Of a stretch of 64,000 nt of DNA, positions 1 to 8,889 are shown piece after piece. Position 1 is the first letter of the stretch. Each line of letters begins with the position of its first letter. Position numbers and translations under genes: made by a program. The notes under the pieces were generated by a model that was given only the letters and a program-made list of their open reading frames with translations, was not told where the DNA came from and ran no database searches. This DNA is from Bacteroidia bacterium (lineage in GTDB: Bacteria; Bacteroidota; Bacteroidia; CAILMK01; JBBDIG01). The stretch lies in the NCBI GenBank assembly GCA_040880525.1, contig JBBDIG010000016.1:1-64000 (forward strand), in the 5' to 3' direction.

Positions 1-212
1 GAATTGCGATAGAATCCTTCCGCATGTCAATTTACAACCGCTGGGGCGAAAAGCTTTTTGAGAGCGCTGATATTACTATTGGTTGGGATGGGAATTACCG
101 CAATGTTTCGGCTCCGGTTAGCGTATATATTTATTTAATCGAATACAGCTATATTGAAAAAGGGCAGTTGGAGAGGAAGATTAAAAAGGGGACGGTGCAA
201 TTGGTAAGGTGA
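1..212 (+). CDS. C-terminal end of a T9SS type B sorting-domain protein (5' end outside window)
   Basis: This is the tail of a gene that starts before the window; the reading frame is open from base 3 and ends at a TGA at 210-212. The visible residues form the end of a gliding-motility-associated (type B) T9SS C-terminal domain, with the family landmarks SIYNRWGEKLFES, GWDGNYRN and VYIYLIEY. In this family the domain directs the protein through the type IX secretion system to the cell surface. The DNA is nearly identical to 2643-2854, the end of the next gene, so the two proteins are neighbouring paralogues that share or exchange their sorting domain. Nothing can be said about the N-terminal part. 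Confidence 0.85.
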   Translation, partial: IAIESFRMSIYNRWGEKLFESADITIGWDGNYRNVSAPVSVYIYLIEYSYIEKGQLERKIKKGTVQLVR

Positions 213-340
213 GGATAATTGTTCTCGGTACGCCTTATTAAATGCGTGTTCATTGCAGATTCCAAATTTAATAACCCATCCTCCTAATCGCAGCGGATAG
301 AATAATTGATGCTTGAATAACCGCGCGTACCGCACCCACC

Positions 341-365
341 AGATCCTTCGCTGGCGCTCAGGATG
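341..365. repeat. Short hairpin-forming intergenic repeat
   Basis: Between the two type B genes lies a sequence with ATCCT and AGGAT arms around a short GC-rich centre. Elements of this look are scattered between genes in many Bacteroidetes genomes. It may form a hairpin; no function is assigned. Confidence 0.3.
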
Positions 366-437
366 ACGTGGGTTGGGCTACGTAAGATATCTTGGCTTTG
401 TTTTCAAGCCCAAGACTTTAAGGTCCAATCTTCTTGG

Positions 438-445
438 TATCTTTG
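438..445 (+). promoter_or_regulatory. Candidate -7 promoter element (TATCTTTG)
   Basis: TATCTTTG matches the Bacteroidetes primary sigma factor -7 consensus TAnnTTTG and lies 29 bases before the chosen ATG at 475. A clear -33 TTG at the usual distance is not obvious. The surrounding phrase also resembles a common intergenic repeat of the phylum, so the match may be fortuitous. Confidence 0.35.
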
Positions 446-474
446 TGTCTTAAAGAGTGCCAATACCATACTCC

Positions 475-2703
475 ATGAGAATCATAGCCCTGAATTTATT
501 TGGAATTATCTTTAGCCATTTGCTCTCTGCACAGCCTGAACTGGTGTGGGCGAAACAGATGAAGGGCAGCAGCGACATCCTTTGTGATGGAACCGCAATC
601 ACCACTGACAAAAATGGGAATATATATAGCACAGGTTGGTTTACAGGGACAGTGGATTTTGATCCGGGTCCAGGCACATTCCAGCTTTCTACTTTGGGTA
701 ATCAGAATATGTTTGTATCAAAGTTGGACGCTGATGGAAATTTTTTATGGGCAGTTCAGGTGCAAAACATGGGCACTGCCGTAAGTTATGGCACCCAAAT
801 TTCGTTGGACACTGATGAAAATATAGTTATAGCAGGAGCATTTTTTAGACAGGTGGATTTTGATCCAGGGGCCACAACATTTTTGTTAAATACAACTTCG
901 GCTACAGGTGGCGATATTTTTATTGCAAAATTTAATAAGAACAGCAATTTCCTATGGGCTAAACAATTAGCAGGAACCAATGCCAACAATTATCCGTATT
1001 CTCTGGCTGTTGATTCTTTAGATAATATTTATGTTTCCGGAGAATTTAAGTATACCGTTGACTTTGATCCTGGTCCTGGCACCTTTAATTTAACTGCTAC
1101 TGATTATAGAAATGGCTTTGTGCTGAAACTGGATGGTAATGGCAATTTTCAATGGGCAGGGAATATTTTGGATGGGCCAGGGAGCAATGGGGCTACAGTT
1201 TCAATGAATATTGACACGAAGGGAGATATTTATGTCTCTGGCAGTTTTCACGACACGGTAGAGTTAGACCCTGGGCCCAATAGTTTAACTGTTTCGTCTG
1301 TAGGAAAGGATGATATGTTTATTTCAAAATTAAACAACAATGGGAACTTAATCTGGTCCAAAACAATAGGGGGCATTGAAAATATTTTAACTTACTCTTT
1401 AGCTGTAGATGGGAGTGATGAAGTTTATGTTTCGGGATATTTTTCAGGAACGGTTGATTTTGATCCTGGTCCAGGAATTTATAATCTCACCTCGCCCGGT
1501 GAATATTTTGTACTTAAATTGACTTCCGCTGGTGTTTTTGTATGGGCAAAAAAGTTTGCTGAAGGAGGTGGACTTTTCCTAGCAGGTAATTCTATATTTA
1601 CGGATTCCTCAAATGATGTTTTTATTACAGGCGTATTTCATAATACGGCTGATTTTGATCCTTCTATCGCAAGCTATAATCTGAGTGCTAAACATTCTAT
1701 GGATTATTTTATATTGAAACTAACGGGGGCCGGTGATTTTCAGTATGCCGGTCATTTAGCTACTCAGGTAGGGTTTCAGCGTTATGAGCCCCTTCCAATA
1801 TGCTTGCACAACGACTATATCTATGCATTGGGCGATATTCTGGGAACCGGAGATGTAGATCCGGAGTCGGATTCTTTTTTAATTTCATCCACTGGTTATT
1901 CAGATCTTTTCGTATTAAAACTTAGGCAGTATCGGGAATTTACGCTTGGCGAGGACACCACCACTTGTGCAGGTGACATATTTACTATTATTCCAAAAAG
2001 CATTTACCCTAACGATAAAATCCTCTGGAGCACCGGAGATACCACACCAACACTTTCCATCACAAAAACCGGCACCTATTTCGTTGAAGTAAAGGATCAG
2101 GATACAACTTACTACGACACCATTACCGTCACTTTTCTGCCCAAGCCAACGATTTACGTTGGCCCTGACACAGCCTTTTGCGATTTTGTGGATCATCTGC
2201 TACAGCCAACATCCAACGGCAGCCATTTCCTCTGGAATACGGGTGACACGACAAAGGATTTGCGTATTAATAAAGATGGCACCTATAGCCTTTTGGTAAA
2301 AAGCAGCCAGATGTGCGAAAATGCCGATACCGTGAAAGTTGATAAAATCAATTCCCCTTTTGGTTTTGCTTCAGATGATACCTCCGTGTGCGGTGACAGA
2401 GCCGTTTTGGATGCAAAAAATGGCGGAAATACTTATTTGTGGAATACCGGTGAAATAAGCCAAAAGATAGAAGTAATGCAGGACGGCTTGTACAGTGTCA
2501 CCATCAGCAATGGTTTTTGCACCACTGCCGATTCCATCCATGTCACCGCTTGTCCCGCTAATAGATTGTGCTCCACGTCTCTTCCTGCCCAACAGCTTCT
2601 CTCCCAATCAGGATGGTCTAAACGAAATTTTCCTGGCGTCAGGAATTGCGATAGAATCCTTCCGCATGTCAATTTACAACCGCTGGGGCGAAAAGCTCTT
2701 TGA
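475..2703 (+). CDS. T9SS type B cargo protein with seven DPGPG repeats, frameshifted before the sorting domain
   Basis: I chose the ATG at 475 rather than the GTG at 457 because it begins directly with a signal peptide ending near LLSAQ. Seven repeats of about 66 residues follow, each carrying a variant of VDFDPGPGTF (near bases 652, 854, 1060, 1258, 1456, 1651 and 1855), which suggests a seven-bladed beta-propeller of the SBBP type. Three Ig/PKD-like modules come next, each with one early cysteine and a WNTGDT-like motif. After about base 2560 the frame leaves the sorting domain and ends in unrelated residues; the true end lies one frame over (2560-2854). The protein is probably a secreted or surface-attached adhesin-like repeat protein, but its ligand is unknown. 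The frameshift is either a sequencing error or a real disruption that would prevent T9SS export. Confidence 0.8.
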   Translation: MRIIALNLFGIIFSHLLSAQPELVWAKQMKGSSDILCDGTAITTDKNGNIYSTGWFTGTVDFDPGPGTFQLSTLGNQNMFVSKLDADGNFLWAVQVQNMGTAVSYGTQISLDTDENIVIAGAFFRQVDFDPGATTFLLNTTSATGGDIFIAKFNKNSNFLWAKQLAGTNANNYPYSLAVDSLDNIYVSGEFKYTVDFDPGPGTFNLTATDYRNGFVLKLDGNGNFQWAGNILDGPGSNGATVSMNIDTKGDIYVSGSFHDTVELDPGPNSLTVSSVGKDDMFISKLNNNGNLIWSKTIGGIENILTYSLAVDGSDEVYVSGYFSGTVDFDPGPGIYNLTSPGEYFVLKLTSAGVFVWAKKFAEGGGLFLAGNSIFTDSSNDVFITGVFHNTADFDPSIASYNLSAKHSMDYFILKLTGAGDFQYAGHLATQVGFQRYEPLPICLHNDYIYALGDILGTGDVDPESDSFLISSTGYSDLFVLKLRQYREFTLGEDTTTCAGDIFTIIPKSIYPNDKILWSTGDTTPTLSITKTGTYFVEVKDQDTTYYDTITVTFLPKPTIYVGPDTAFCDFVDHLLQPTSNGSHFLWNTGDTTKDLRINKDGTYSLLVKSSQMCENADTVKVDKINSPFGFASDDTSVCGDRAVLDAKNGGNTYLWNTGEISQKIEVMQDGLYSVTISNGFCTTADSIHVTACPANRLCSTSLPAQQLLSQSGWSKRNFPGVRNCDRILPHVNLQPLGRKAL

Positions 2704-2854
2704 GAGCGCTGATATTGCTATTGGTTGGGATGGGAATTACCGCAATGTTTCGGCTCCGGTTGGCGTATATATTTATTTAATCGAATACAGCTATATTGAA
2801 AAAGGGCATTTGGAGAGGAAGATTAAAAAGGGGACGGTGCAATTGGTGAGGTGA
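2560..2854 (+). pseudogene. Out-of-frame type B T9SS sorting domain of the preceding gene
   Basis: Read in the second frame, this stretch gives the canonical start of a gliding-motility C-terminal domain (LFLPNSFSPNQDGLNE) and then SIYNRWGEKLFES and GWDGNYRN up to the TGA at 2852-2854. The preceding ORF reaches TACP and then loses the frame, so a single-base shift between about 2555 and 2580 separates the two parts. From 2643 onward the DNA is almost the same as bases 1-212. An internal ATG at 2495 opens this frame but is not a plausible start, because the upstream part encodes the preceding module in the other frame. Confidence 0.75.
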
Positions 2855-2879
2855 TTCTATCGGCCAAACCCTGAAAATT

Positions 2880-3155
2880 CTAAACCAGGAGATATAAAAC
2901 AAGCCCTGCTGCTACCAGACCTATGGCGTAGCTTGCGCAATATGCCATTATATTTTTGTACTGTGGAGAACTGGAATTTCGGGCTATCAAGGGCAACAAA
3001 GCAGCAGCTATCACAACTCCTGCGATATAAAACATACTAATTTGATCTTGACTCAAAATTCCTGTGGACACTATCGCCTTGGAGAATATCGCAAGGATAA
3101 CCAGGCATAAGGGAAAGGAAATTATTGCTGTCTTGCTAAGCTTTAGTACGGTCAT
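2880..3155 (-). CDS. Small membrane protein of unknown function
   Basis: The 91-residue product has three likely transmembrane helices (about residues 10-29, 41-58 and 72-90) joined by short polar loops, with almost no soluble part. I recognise no family. It is convergent with the T9SS gene upstream and divergent from the NAD(P)-binding protein downstream. The high hydrophobicity and clear helix pattern make it likely to be real. Confidence 0.55.
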   Translation of the reverse strand: MTVLKLSKTAIISFPLCLVILAIFSKAIVSTGILSQDQISMFYIAGVVIAAALLPLIARNSSSPQYKNIMAYCASYAIGLVAAGLVLYLLV

Positions 3156-3488
3156 CAGTAGTTTGCTTTTGTGAATGGTGCAGGCTTAATCTTCAGTGTT
3201 GAAGCAACATAAAAAAGATTGGCAGCAGCGTAAAACATATTTACAGTATTTGAGTTGCTCCTCAGAATTGAATTGGTATACAAATTTGAAAAAATAAAAA
3301 CCTAATCACGAAATCTCTTCCAAAAACTTTTATCATCGCGATTTCCCGGGTTGTGGCAATCCGGATTGCCGGGCGAACTGGTTGCTGGCTGACTTTGCTT
3401 TTCCCCGCCATTCAAACCAAAGCGCGATGAGCTACATCATGAATAAAAATTATAAATAAACCAGGCTCAACTTAATACATCAAAATCT
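3156..3488. other. Intergenic region with a 16-bp perfect palindrome
   Basis: This gap separates divergent genes and so should hold two promoters. GGCAATCCGGATTGCC at 3355-3370 is a perfect palindrome and could be a regulator binding site or part of a hairpin. No ORF is supported here. Confidence 0.35.
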
Positions 3489-4244
3489 ATGTCAACATTA
3501 ATAATTGGAGCAAGCGGTGCTACGGGCAGGCAACTCGCAGAGCAGTTGATGGAGAAAGGACAGAAAATCAGGATCATTATTCGTGAAACCAGCAAAATTC
3601 CTGACTATTGGAATAACAATTCCGGGATAACAATAATCAAAGCTAATTTATCGGAAATGAGCGTGGAAGAGATGACAAACCACCTTGCCGAATGTCATGC
3701 TGTTGCCTTTTGCCTGGGACACAATTTAACATGGAAGGGTATTTATGGAAAACCCAGGAAACTCGTTACAGATGCAGTCCGGCTGGTATCAGAAGCGATT
3801 CAGAACAGTACAAATAAAATTCCGGGCAAAATTGTATTAATGAATACTACAGGGAACAGAAACCGGGATATTTCCGAACCTGTTTCATTTGGAGAAAAAA
3901 TTGTGACAGGGTTAATTCGATTATTACTGCCGCCACATTCTGATAATGAAAAAGCTGCAGATTATTTAAGAATCAGTATCGGGCAAAATGATCCTTCAAT
4001 AGAATGGGTGGCGGTTCGTCCGGACAGTTTAATTAATGAGAGCAGCGTAACCGAATATACTTTGCATGTTTCGCCCACCAGAAGTGCCATTTTTAATCCC
4101 GGAAAAACGAGCAGAATCAATGTAGCTCACTTTATGGCAAGCCTGATTTTAGATGGCAGCTTGTGGAATAAATGGAAAGGGAAAATGCCAGTAATTTATA
4201 ATGTTGAAAACCAGAAATTAATAAATGAACCGACTACAACGTGA
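3489..4244 (+). CDS. NAD(P)-binding Rossmann protein (atypical SDR / NmrA-like)
   Basis: The N-terminus has the dinucleotide-binding glycine motif of atypical short-chain dehydrogenases (IIGASGATGRQ, residues 5-15), preceded by a short beta strand and followed by a helix and an RE pair typical of NADP binding. LMNTTGNRN and VAVRPDSL correspond to the later strands of NAD(P)H-binding epimerase-like proteins. The length of 251 residues is normal for a single-domain member. Substrate and pathway cannot be told from sequence; relatives include epimerase-like and redox-sensing proteins. It is a single gene, with tex convergent downstream. Confidence 0.75.
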   Translation: MSTLIIGASGATGRQLAEQLMEKGQKIRIIIRETSKIPDYWNNNSGITIIKANLSEMSVEEMTNHLAECHAVAFCLGHNLTWKGIYGKPRKLVTDAVRLVSEAIQNSTNKIPGKIVLMNTTGNRNRDISEPVSFGEKIVTGLIRLLLPPHSDNEKAADYLRISIGQNDPSIEWVAVRPDSLINESSVTEYTLHVSPTRSAIFNPGKTSRINVAHFMASLILDGSLWNKWKGKMPVIYNVENQKLINEPTTT

Positions 4245-4316
4245 TCTTTAAAATATGAATTTGTGCTTGTTGACTTTTCCGCCAATCGTGGTTATTCCAC
4301 TTGCTTTAATCCGCCC

Positions 4317-6449
4317 TTACACATCCTTCATGCTCAACTGAATTCGCTTTCTTGCTGCGTCCACTTCCAACACTTTTACCTGAACTTGCTGGTTCAGCTT
4401 TACCACATCTGCCGGATTGCTCACAAATTCATTTTTCAGGTTGCTGATGTGGACGAGGCCGTCCTGCTTTACGCCCACGTCAACGAAGGCACCAAAGGCT
4501 GTGATGTTGGTTACCAGCCCCGGCAAGATCATCCCCTCTTCCAGGTCGTCAATTTTTGTGATGCCTTTTGCGAATTCAAAGGTCTCCGCCCTTTTTCGCG
4601 GGTCACGGCCCGGCCTGGCGAGTTCGTCAAGAATATCCGATAGCGTGGGAAGGCCCGTTTCTTCCGTTACGTAGCGCTGCAGATCCACTTTGCTGCGGAT
4701 ATCCTTGTCGCCCACCAGCTCCTCCGGCTTCGCTTTCAGGTCCTTGGCCATTTGCTGCACCACCGCGTAGCTTTCCGGATGAACTGCGGTTTTATCCAGC
4801 GGGTTTTTCGCATCCGGTATCCGAAGAAAACCGGCTGCCTGCTCAAAGGCTTTGCCGCCAAGCCGGGGGACTTTCTTCAACTCCTGCCTGGAACCGAAGG
4901 CGCCATTTTCGCTGCGGTAATCCACAATGTTTTGCGCCAGCGCAGGGCCAAGCCCGGAAACGTAGGTGAGCAGGTGCTTACTGGCCGTATTAAGATTTAC
5001 GCCCACACTGTTCACGGCACTTTCCACCACCTTGTCCAGACCCTGCTTCAATTTGGCCTGGTCCACATCATGCTGGTATTGCCCTACCCCAATGCTCTTG
5101 GCGTCAATTTTCACAAGCTCAGCCAGCGGGTCCATCAGCCTTCTGCCTATGCTCACGGCACCACGCACGGTAACGTCATAGTTGGGAAATTCTTCCCGCG
5201 CCACAGGCGAAGCTGAATACACGGATGCTCCGGCCTCGCTCACCACGTACGCCTGGACATCGCGCTCAAAACGTACCTGCTTCACCAAATGCTCCGTTTC
5301 GCGACTGGCCGTGCCGTTGCCAATGGCGATCGCCTCGGTCTTAAACTGGTTGGCCAGCGTATGCAGCTTTTTAATGGCCGCTGTTTTTTCCTGTTGTGGC
5401 GGGTGCGGATATATGGTTTCGTTGTGAATCAGGTTTCCCTGCTCGTCAAGGCACACAAGCTTGCATCCGGTGCGGTAGCCGGGGTCCAGGGCCATCACGC
5501 GCTTCTGGCCCAAGGGCGCAGCAAGGAGCAACTGCCGCAGGTTCTCGGCAAATATCCTGATAGCTTCCTCGTCCGCGCGCTCCTTCAGGCTGCTCCTGAA
5601 TTCCGTTTCGATGCCCGGTTGCAGCAGCCGTTTGTAGCTGTCTTTCATGGCCAATTCCAGTTGAGAAGCCGTGGCTTCCGAACTGCCACGTTTTATGAAG
5701 ATCCGACCAAGCTGCTCAAGGGCCTCCTCTTCCGGTGGCGCTATGCTCACCCGCAAATACCCCTCATCCTCACCGCGCCTGATGGCCAGAATGCGATGCG
5801 AAGGCGCCCGCCACTGCGACTCTTCGTAGTTGAAGTAGTCCTTGTACTTTATGGCCTCCTCAGCCTTAGCTTTCACCACTTTAGCCTGAAGCGTTCCTTT
5901 TTTGCTGAATAACCAACGCACTTTGTTCCGGGCGGCCGGACTTTCGTTTATCCATTCAGCAATAATGTCGCGTGCCCCTTGCAGCGCCTCTTGTTCATCG
6001 GCTACTTCATCTGTAATAAACTGGCGGGCACGGGCTTCAATATCCCGTTCGTGCTGCGCCATGATAATTTTGGCCAGGGGCTCCAATCCCTTCTGGCGTG
6101 CTGCGCTGGCCCGTGTTTTACGCTTCGGCTTGTATGGCAGGTAAAGGTCTTCCAGTTCCGGCAGCGACCATGTATTCTCAATTTGCTGGCGCAATTCCTC
6201 TGTCAGGTTCCCTTGCTCGTCAATCGTTTTAAGGATTGTCTGTTTGCGCCTGGCCACTTCCTGCAGCTTTTGCAGCAACAAGTGGATATCACCTATCTGC
6301 ACTTCGTCAAGGCTGCCCGTCCGCTCCTTCCGGTATCGTGAAATAAACGGGATCGTAGCGCCTTCCTCCAGAAGCGCAACAGTATTCTCCACCTGCCTGT
6401 GCTGAATGGAGAGTTGAGCAGAAATCAGATCTATGAATTGCGTAGCCAT
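4317..6449 (-). CDS. tex: Tex-family RNA-binding transcription accessory protein
   Basis: The product is a cytoplasmic Tex protein. In order it shows the helical N-terminal Tex region with ATIPFISRYRKERTG, a YqgF/RNase H-like domain starting at MALDPGYRTGCK, a helix-hairpin-helix segment with YVSGLGPALAQNIV, and a C-terminal S1 domain with LPGLVTNITAFGAFVDVG. Tex proteins bind nucleic acid and affect transcription and stress tolerance. I place the start at 6449 (MATQFIDLI) instead of the longer ORF start at 6518, because residues before it are not Tex-like and the extra DNA overlaps an htpG remnant. About 710 residues is slightly short of the usual length but complete. It is transcribed alone, convergent with 3489-4244. 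Confidence 0.93.
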   Translation of the reverse strand: MATQFIDLISAQLSIQHRQVENTVALLEEGATIPFISRYRKERTGSLDEVQIGDIHLLLQKLQEVARRKQTILKTIDEQGNLTEELRQQIENTWSLPELEDLYLPYKPKRKTRASAARQKGLEPLAKIIMAQHERDIEARARQFITDEVADEQEALQGARDIIAEWINESPAARNKVRWLFSKKGTLQAKVVKAKAEEAIKYKDYFNYEESQWRAPSHRILAIRRGEDEGYLRVSIAPPEEEALEQLGRIFIKRGSSEATASQLELAMKDSYKRLLQPGIETEFRSSLKERADEEAIRIFAENLRQLLLAAPLGQKRVMALDPGYRTGCKLVCLDEQGNLIHNETIYPHPPQQEKTAAIKKLHTLANQFKTEAIAIGNGTASRETEHLVKQVRFERDVQAYVVSEAGASVYSASPVAREEFPNYDVTVRGAVSIGRRLMDPLAELVKIDAKSIGVGQYQHDVDQAKLKQGLDKVVESAVNSVGVNLNTASKHLLTYVSGLGPALAQNIVDYRSENGAFGSRQELKKVPRLGGKAFEQAAGFLRIPDAKNPLDKTAVHPESYAVVQQMAKDLKAKPEELVGDKDIRSKVDLQRYVTEETGLPTLSDILDELARPGRDPRKRAETFEFAKGITKIDDLEEGMILPGLVTNITAFGAFVDVGVKQDGLVHISNLKNEFVSNPADVVKLNQQVQVKVLEVDAARKRIQLSMKDV

Positions 6450-6509
6450 CCTGCAAAGTTCAGCAATGCGGGGTTTATAAACAGGATGGAAAATGATAAG
6501 AAACCCCTG

Positions 6510-6625
6510 GTGAAGCAAGTGTTTGATTTGGAGCGGCTGTCAAAGAATATGCTGAATGGGAAAGAGCTGACGGAGTAGATACAGCGGAGTTTGAATTATT
6601 TGTAGGTCTGGATTCTATTCGGAAA
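6510..6625 (+). pseudogene. Remnant of the 3' end of htpG, with its downstream hairpin
   Basis: Bases 6510-6605 align by eye with the last part of the intact htpG (about 37335-37432). They read VFDLERLSKNMLNGKELTE, then a stop where htpG has FVQ, then QRSLNYL and the TAG. The decayed copy of the palindrome that follows the intact htpG stop is also present (TGTAGGTCTGGATTC against TGTAGGTCCGAATTG). The piece therefore includes the original gene end. It lies on the + strand like every other htpG piece in the window. Confidence 0.8.
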
Positions 6626-6640
6626 CTTTTAGTCAAATTA

Positions 6641-6729
6641 AAGCCTTGTTCAGGAATGGATGGAGCGTTTTATATTTTAATCAAAAACGGAGGAAAATTA
6701 GCTGTTAATAAAATTTTTACTAAACTTTG
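6641..6729 (+). repeat. Copy 1 of an 89-bp direct repeat (second copy at 8758-8846)
   Basis: The two copies differ at one visible base and lie 2117 bp apart. Each follows an htpG remnant and precedes a beta-barrel gene, so they mark the left edge of a tandem duplication. A short ORF (MDGAFYILIKN) opens in both but diverges at once after the repeat, so I do not call it a gene. The repeat ends in an AT-rich stretch with ACTAAACTTTG, which may contain a promoter. Confidence 0.8.
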
Positions 6730-6894
6730 CTTTGTTCTTTATTTCTTACAACACAATCCAAAATTCAATTACCATGTATACCATGAAAATTACCCCTCTG
6801 GGTTGCAGAACGAAGATGAAAGAGCAAATTCTCCTGTTACAGAATGCAGTGACGGCTAAATAGTATTATTCCTAAACACTAAATTTATAAAGCC

Positions 6895-7473
6895 ATGAAA
6901 GCTTACAAATTTTTTTTAGGACTTCTGTTGTGTGTTTGCTTTGCAGCAGGTTGTAAGGACAAGAATAAAGATTCAAAACCGCATTTCCAATTAGACCCTG
7001 AGTTTAAATCCTACTTTGTAAATGGGTCCGTAGGCACCAAGTACATTTATGTAGATACGGGAGATAACAACCTTACTGAAATTGCCGAGATTATTGAGAT
7101 AAGGGAAATTATCGGTGAGTTGCATGAGGATTATACCAGTGAGAATTATGTTTATGAATGGAAGGATAATCTTCACAATTTAAATAGTCTGAGTTTTGAC
7201 ATTCGCAGGAATGAACATAGATCCTCTTTTATTATTCATGCCCCTCCTTTTGGTAGTGGCCAAGGCATTACTAAAACAGGCAATGATTGGGGGCCGGAAT
7301 GTTGTGTCCGGAAATTGGACAGTGTGGAAATATTTGGCACCACTTACTATGATGTGCTGGAAAGTAATCAACGAACATTAACTTATTATGATAAGTTATG
7401 GTTTGCCAAGGATGTAGGGATAATAGCTAAATTTTCGTCAAGCAATTCCATGTTATTAAAAGAGATCCAATGA
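6895..7473 (+). CDS. Hypothetical lipoprotein
   Basis: The 192-residue product begins with a lipoprotein signal (hydrophobic LLLCVCFAAGC, lipid-attachment cysteine at 20) followed by a charged linker KDKNKD, as in outer-membrane lipoproteins of Bacteroidetes. The mature part is mixed alpha/beta and I recognise no family. It sits only in the first unit of the 6.6-9.7 kb duplication; the second unit lacks it. Neighbours are a beta-barrel gene downstream and an htpG remnant upstream. Confidence 0.6.
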   Translation: MKAYKFFLGLLLCVCFAAGCKDKNKDSKPHFQLDPEFKSYFVNGSVGTKYIYVDTGDNNLTEIAEIIEIREIIGELHEDYTSENYVYEWKDNLHNLNSLSFDIRRNEHRSSFIIHAPPFGSGQGITKTGNDWGPECCVRKLDSVEIFGTTYYDVLESNQRTLTYYDKLWFAKDVGIIAKFSSSNSMLLKEIQ

Positions 7474-7584
7474 ACAGGGCAAACACGCTGCAGGCTTTTA
7501 TTTTGATTTTCATAAGATGCTTATTTAGCCGCGCCTTTAATACAGAATCAGATCGGCTGGGTTCTGATAACACACAAGTAGTCT

Positions 7585-7731
7585 GAGGAGCCACGGCTTT
7601 GCTTCAAATATCTTCGATAATAGATGGATATGAATTGGGCGCAAATGGCGGAGGACATTACAATTCGACTCAGACGATATATGCGGCTACTGTTTACTGT
7701 AAAAAATTCTTCTATGACAAACACTATTAGA
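7585..7731 (+). pseudogene. C-terminal remnant of an unidentified gene upstream of the first beta-barrel gene
   Basis: A frame open before the barrel start encodes DGYELGANGGGHYNST and ends FFYDKHY at a TAG inside the barrel gene's first codons. The end (KKFFYDKHY) recurs before the second barrel gene at about 9006-9035. I do not recognise the source protein. It looks like the end of a gene deleted from both units to different extents. Confidence 0.3.
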
Positions 7732-8433
7732 ATTTTAGTATTAGTATTTGTATTTTGTGTACATTGGTGCTGTATACATGCACAAAATGAAAAGTTCTAT
7801 GTCTCCCAGGAATTGGGCATTACCAATACCGGAGTGATACTAACCAAAATGGCTTTGACTGAGGCTAAAGCAAAGAACCAATTAAATTTGGCTCCCAGCA
7901 TAAGGTTGAAATTATACATTCCTCATTTCCTGGATTCAGCCTATTTCTTTGTAACCGGGATAGAATTATTAAATACGGATAACTCAATATTTATTCAGTC
8001 AAGATCGGCAAATTTTGGTTGCCTTATTAACAAAGATGATTTACTGCAAATTACCTATTCAACAGTTAGTATTCCTGTATATATTGCCCGCATGGTGCCC
8101 GTAAATGCAAGTACTGCCCTTATGTTTGCGACAGGTTTTGAGGTTCATTTTAACTATAATCATAACTATAATATATATTCATTCTTAAGATGTCCCATAG
8201 GGTTTCCTGATGCCGGGGAAGCACTAAGAAAAATTCAGGTTTTTGGTTCTTTATCATGGAACCTTGAACATCAGATCAACGAAAAGACAAATGTCTATGC
8301 CGGTGTAGACGGAGGCATATCCTTCAGGAGCATTCTAAATTATGAAAGTGGCAAAGCTCCGCTTTTGTACATATCCAACACGCATAGTTATGAATTGGGA
8401 ATTGTCTTTGGTTTTCGCTATGCCATTTATTAA
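7714..8433 (+). CDS. Outer-membrane beta-barrel protein, paralogue 1
   Basis: I start at 7714 (MTNTIRILV), where a signal peptide ending near CIHAQ begins; the longer ORF start at 7624 lies in the remnant of another gene. The 239-residue product has alternating hydrophobic strands and a terminal aromatic strand (VFGFRYAIY), typical of small PorT-like barrels. It pairs with 9018-9740: about 395 bases in the middle (roughly 7861-8255) look identical to the second copy, whereas both ends have diverged. That pattern points to gene conversion or recent recombination between the two. Its function is unknown. Confidence 0.65.
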   Translation: MTNTIRILVLVFVFCVHWCCIHAQNEKFYVSQELGITNTGVILTKMALTEAKAKNQLNLAPSIRLKLYIPHFLDSAYFFVTGIELLNTDNSIFIQSRSANFGCLINKDDLLQITYSTVSIPVYIARMVPVNASTALMFATGFEVHFNYNHNYNIYSFLRCPIGFPDAGEALRKIQVFGSLSWNLEHQINEKTNVYAGVDGGISFRSILNYESGKAPLLYISNTHSYELGIVFGFRYAIY

Positions 8434-8568
8434 GTCGCGAAACAGTGGGCTCGCTGATGGAAGTCGCCAATAATTTCCTTTATAATGAGTTTCAGATCAA
8501 ACATGTTTCCTTTGTATAAGGAAACAAATTTAGCATTTTTCCTTGAAGTTGGGAAATGGCGTCTATTG

Positions 8569-8760
8569 AGAACCGGCCCTGGTCATCACCCGTGATGAAT
8601 TCATGCACAGGATGCGCGATATGAGCAAGCTCGGAGGCGGAATGATGATGGGAGAAGTACAACCTGAAGATCAACACCAACCACCCGCTGGCCAGGAAGT
8701 TCAGCCAAGCAGGCTTGGTAGATGCGAAAGGCACAGAAACCGCCAATGGTTATAAGAAAG
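8569..8760 (+). pseudogene. Remnant of the htpG 3' region (about codons 540-605)
   Basis: From the PALVITRDEFM segment through DMSKLGGGMMMG, and then, after an 11-base deletion (CAACTTCCCCG missing), through the NLKINTNHPL region in another frame, the DNA aligns with the intact htpG near 37128-37330. It keeps the SKLGGG variant of the intact gene rather than the SKPGGG variant of several other pieces. It ends at GAAAG, where copy 2 of the 89-bp repeat begins. Confidence 0.8.
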
Positions 8761-8846
8761 CCTTGTTCAGGAATGGATGGAGCGTTTTATATTTTAATCA
8801 AAAACAGAGGAAAATTAGCTGTTAATAAAATTTTTACTAAACTTTG
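8758..8846 (+). repeat. Copy 2 of the 89-bp direct repeat
   Basis: Nearly identical to 6641-6729. It begins exactly where the htpG remnant loses its similarity, so the htpG piece appears to be part of the duplicated unit's edge. Confidence 0.8.
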
Positions 8847-8889
8847 TTTTATTATAGTTTTGATTCTGCTCATCCAAAATTCAATTGTA

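Noticed and set aside
2495-2854. Independent gene starting at 2495
   Set aside because: Its first 25 residues overlap the coding Ig-like module of the upstream ORF in another frame; only the part after about 2560 is meaningful.
4263-5912. Several long + strand ORFs
   Set aside because: They are the opposite strand of tex; their residues are Pro/Arg/Ala-rich shadow translations without family features.
6656-6859. 67-codon ORF (MDGAFYILIKN)
   Set aside because: Its first part is the 89-bp repeat, also open at 8773, and the two diverge completely after the repeat, so there is no conserved protein.
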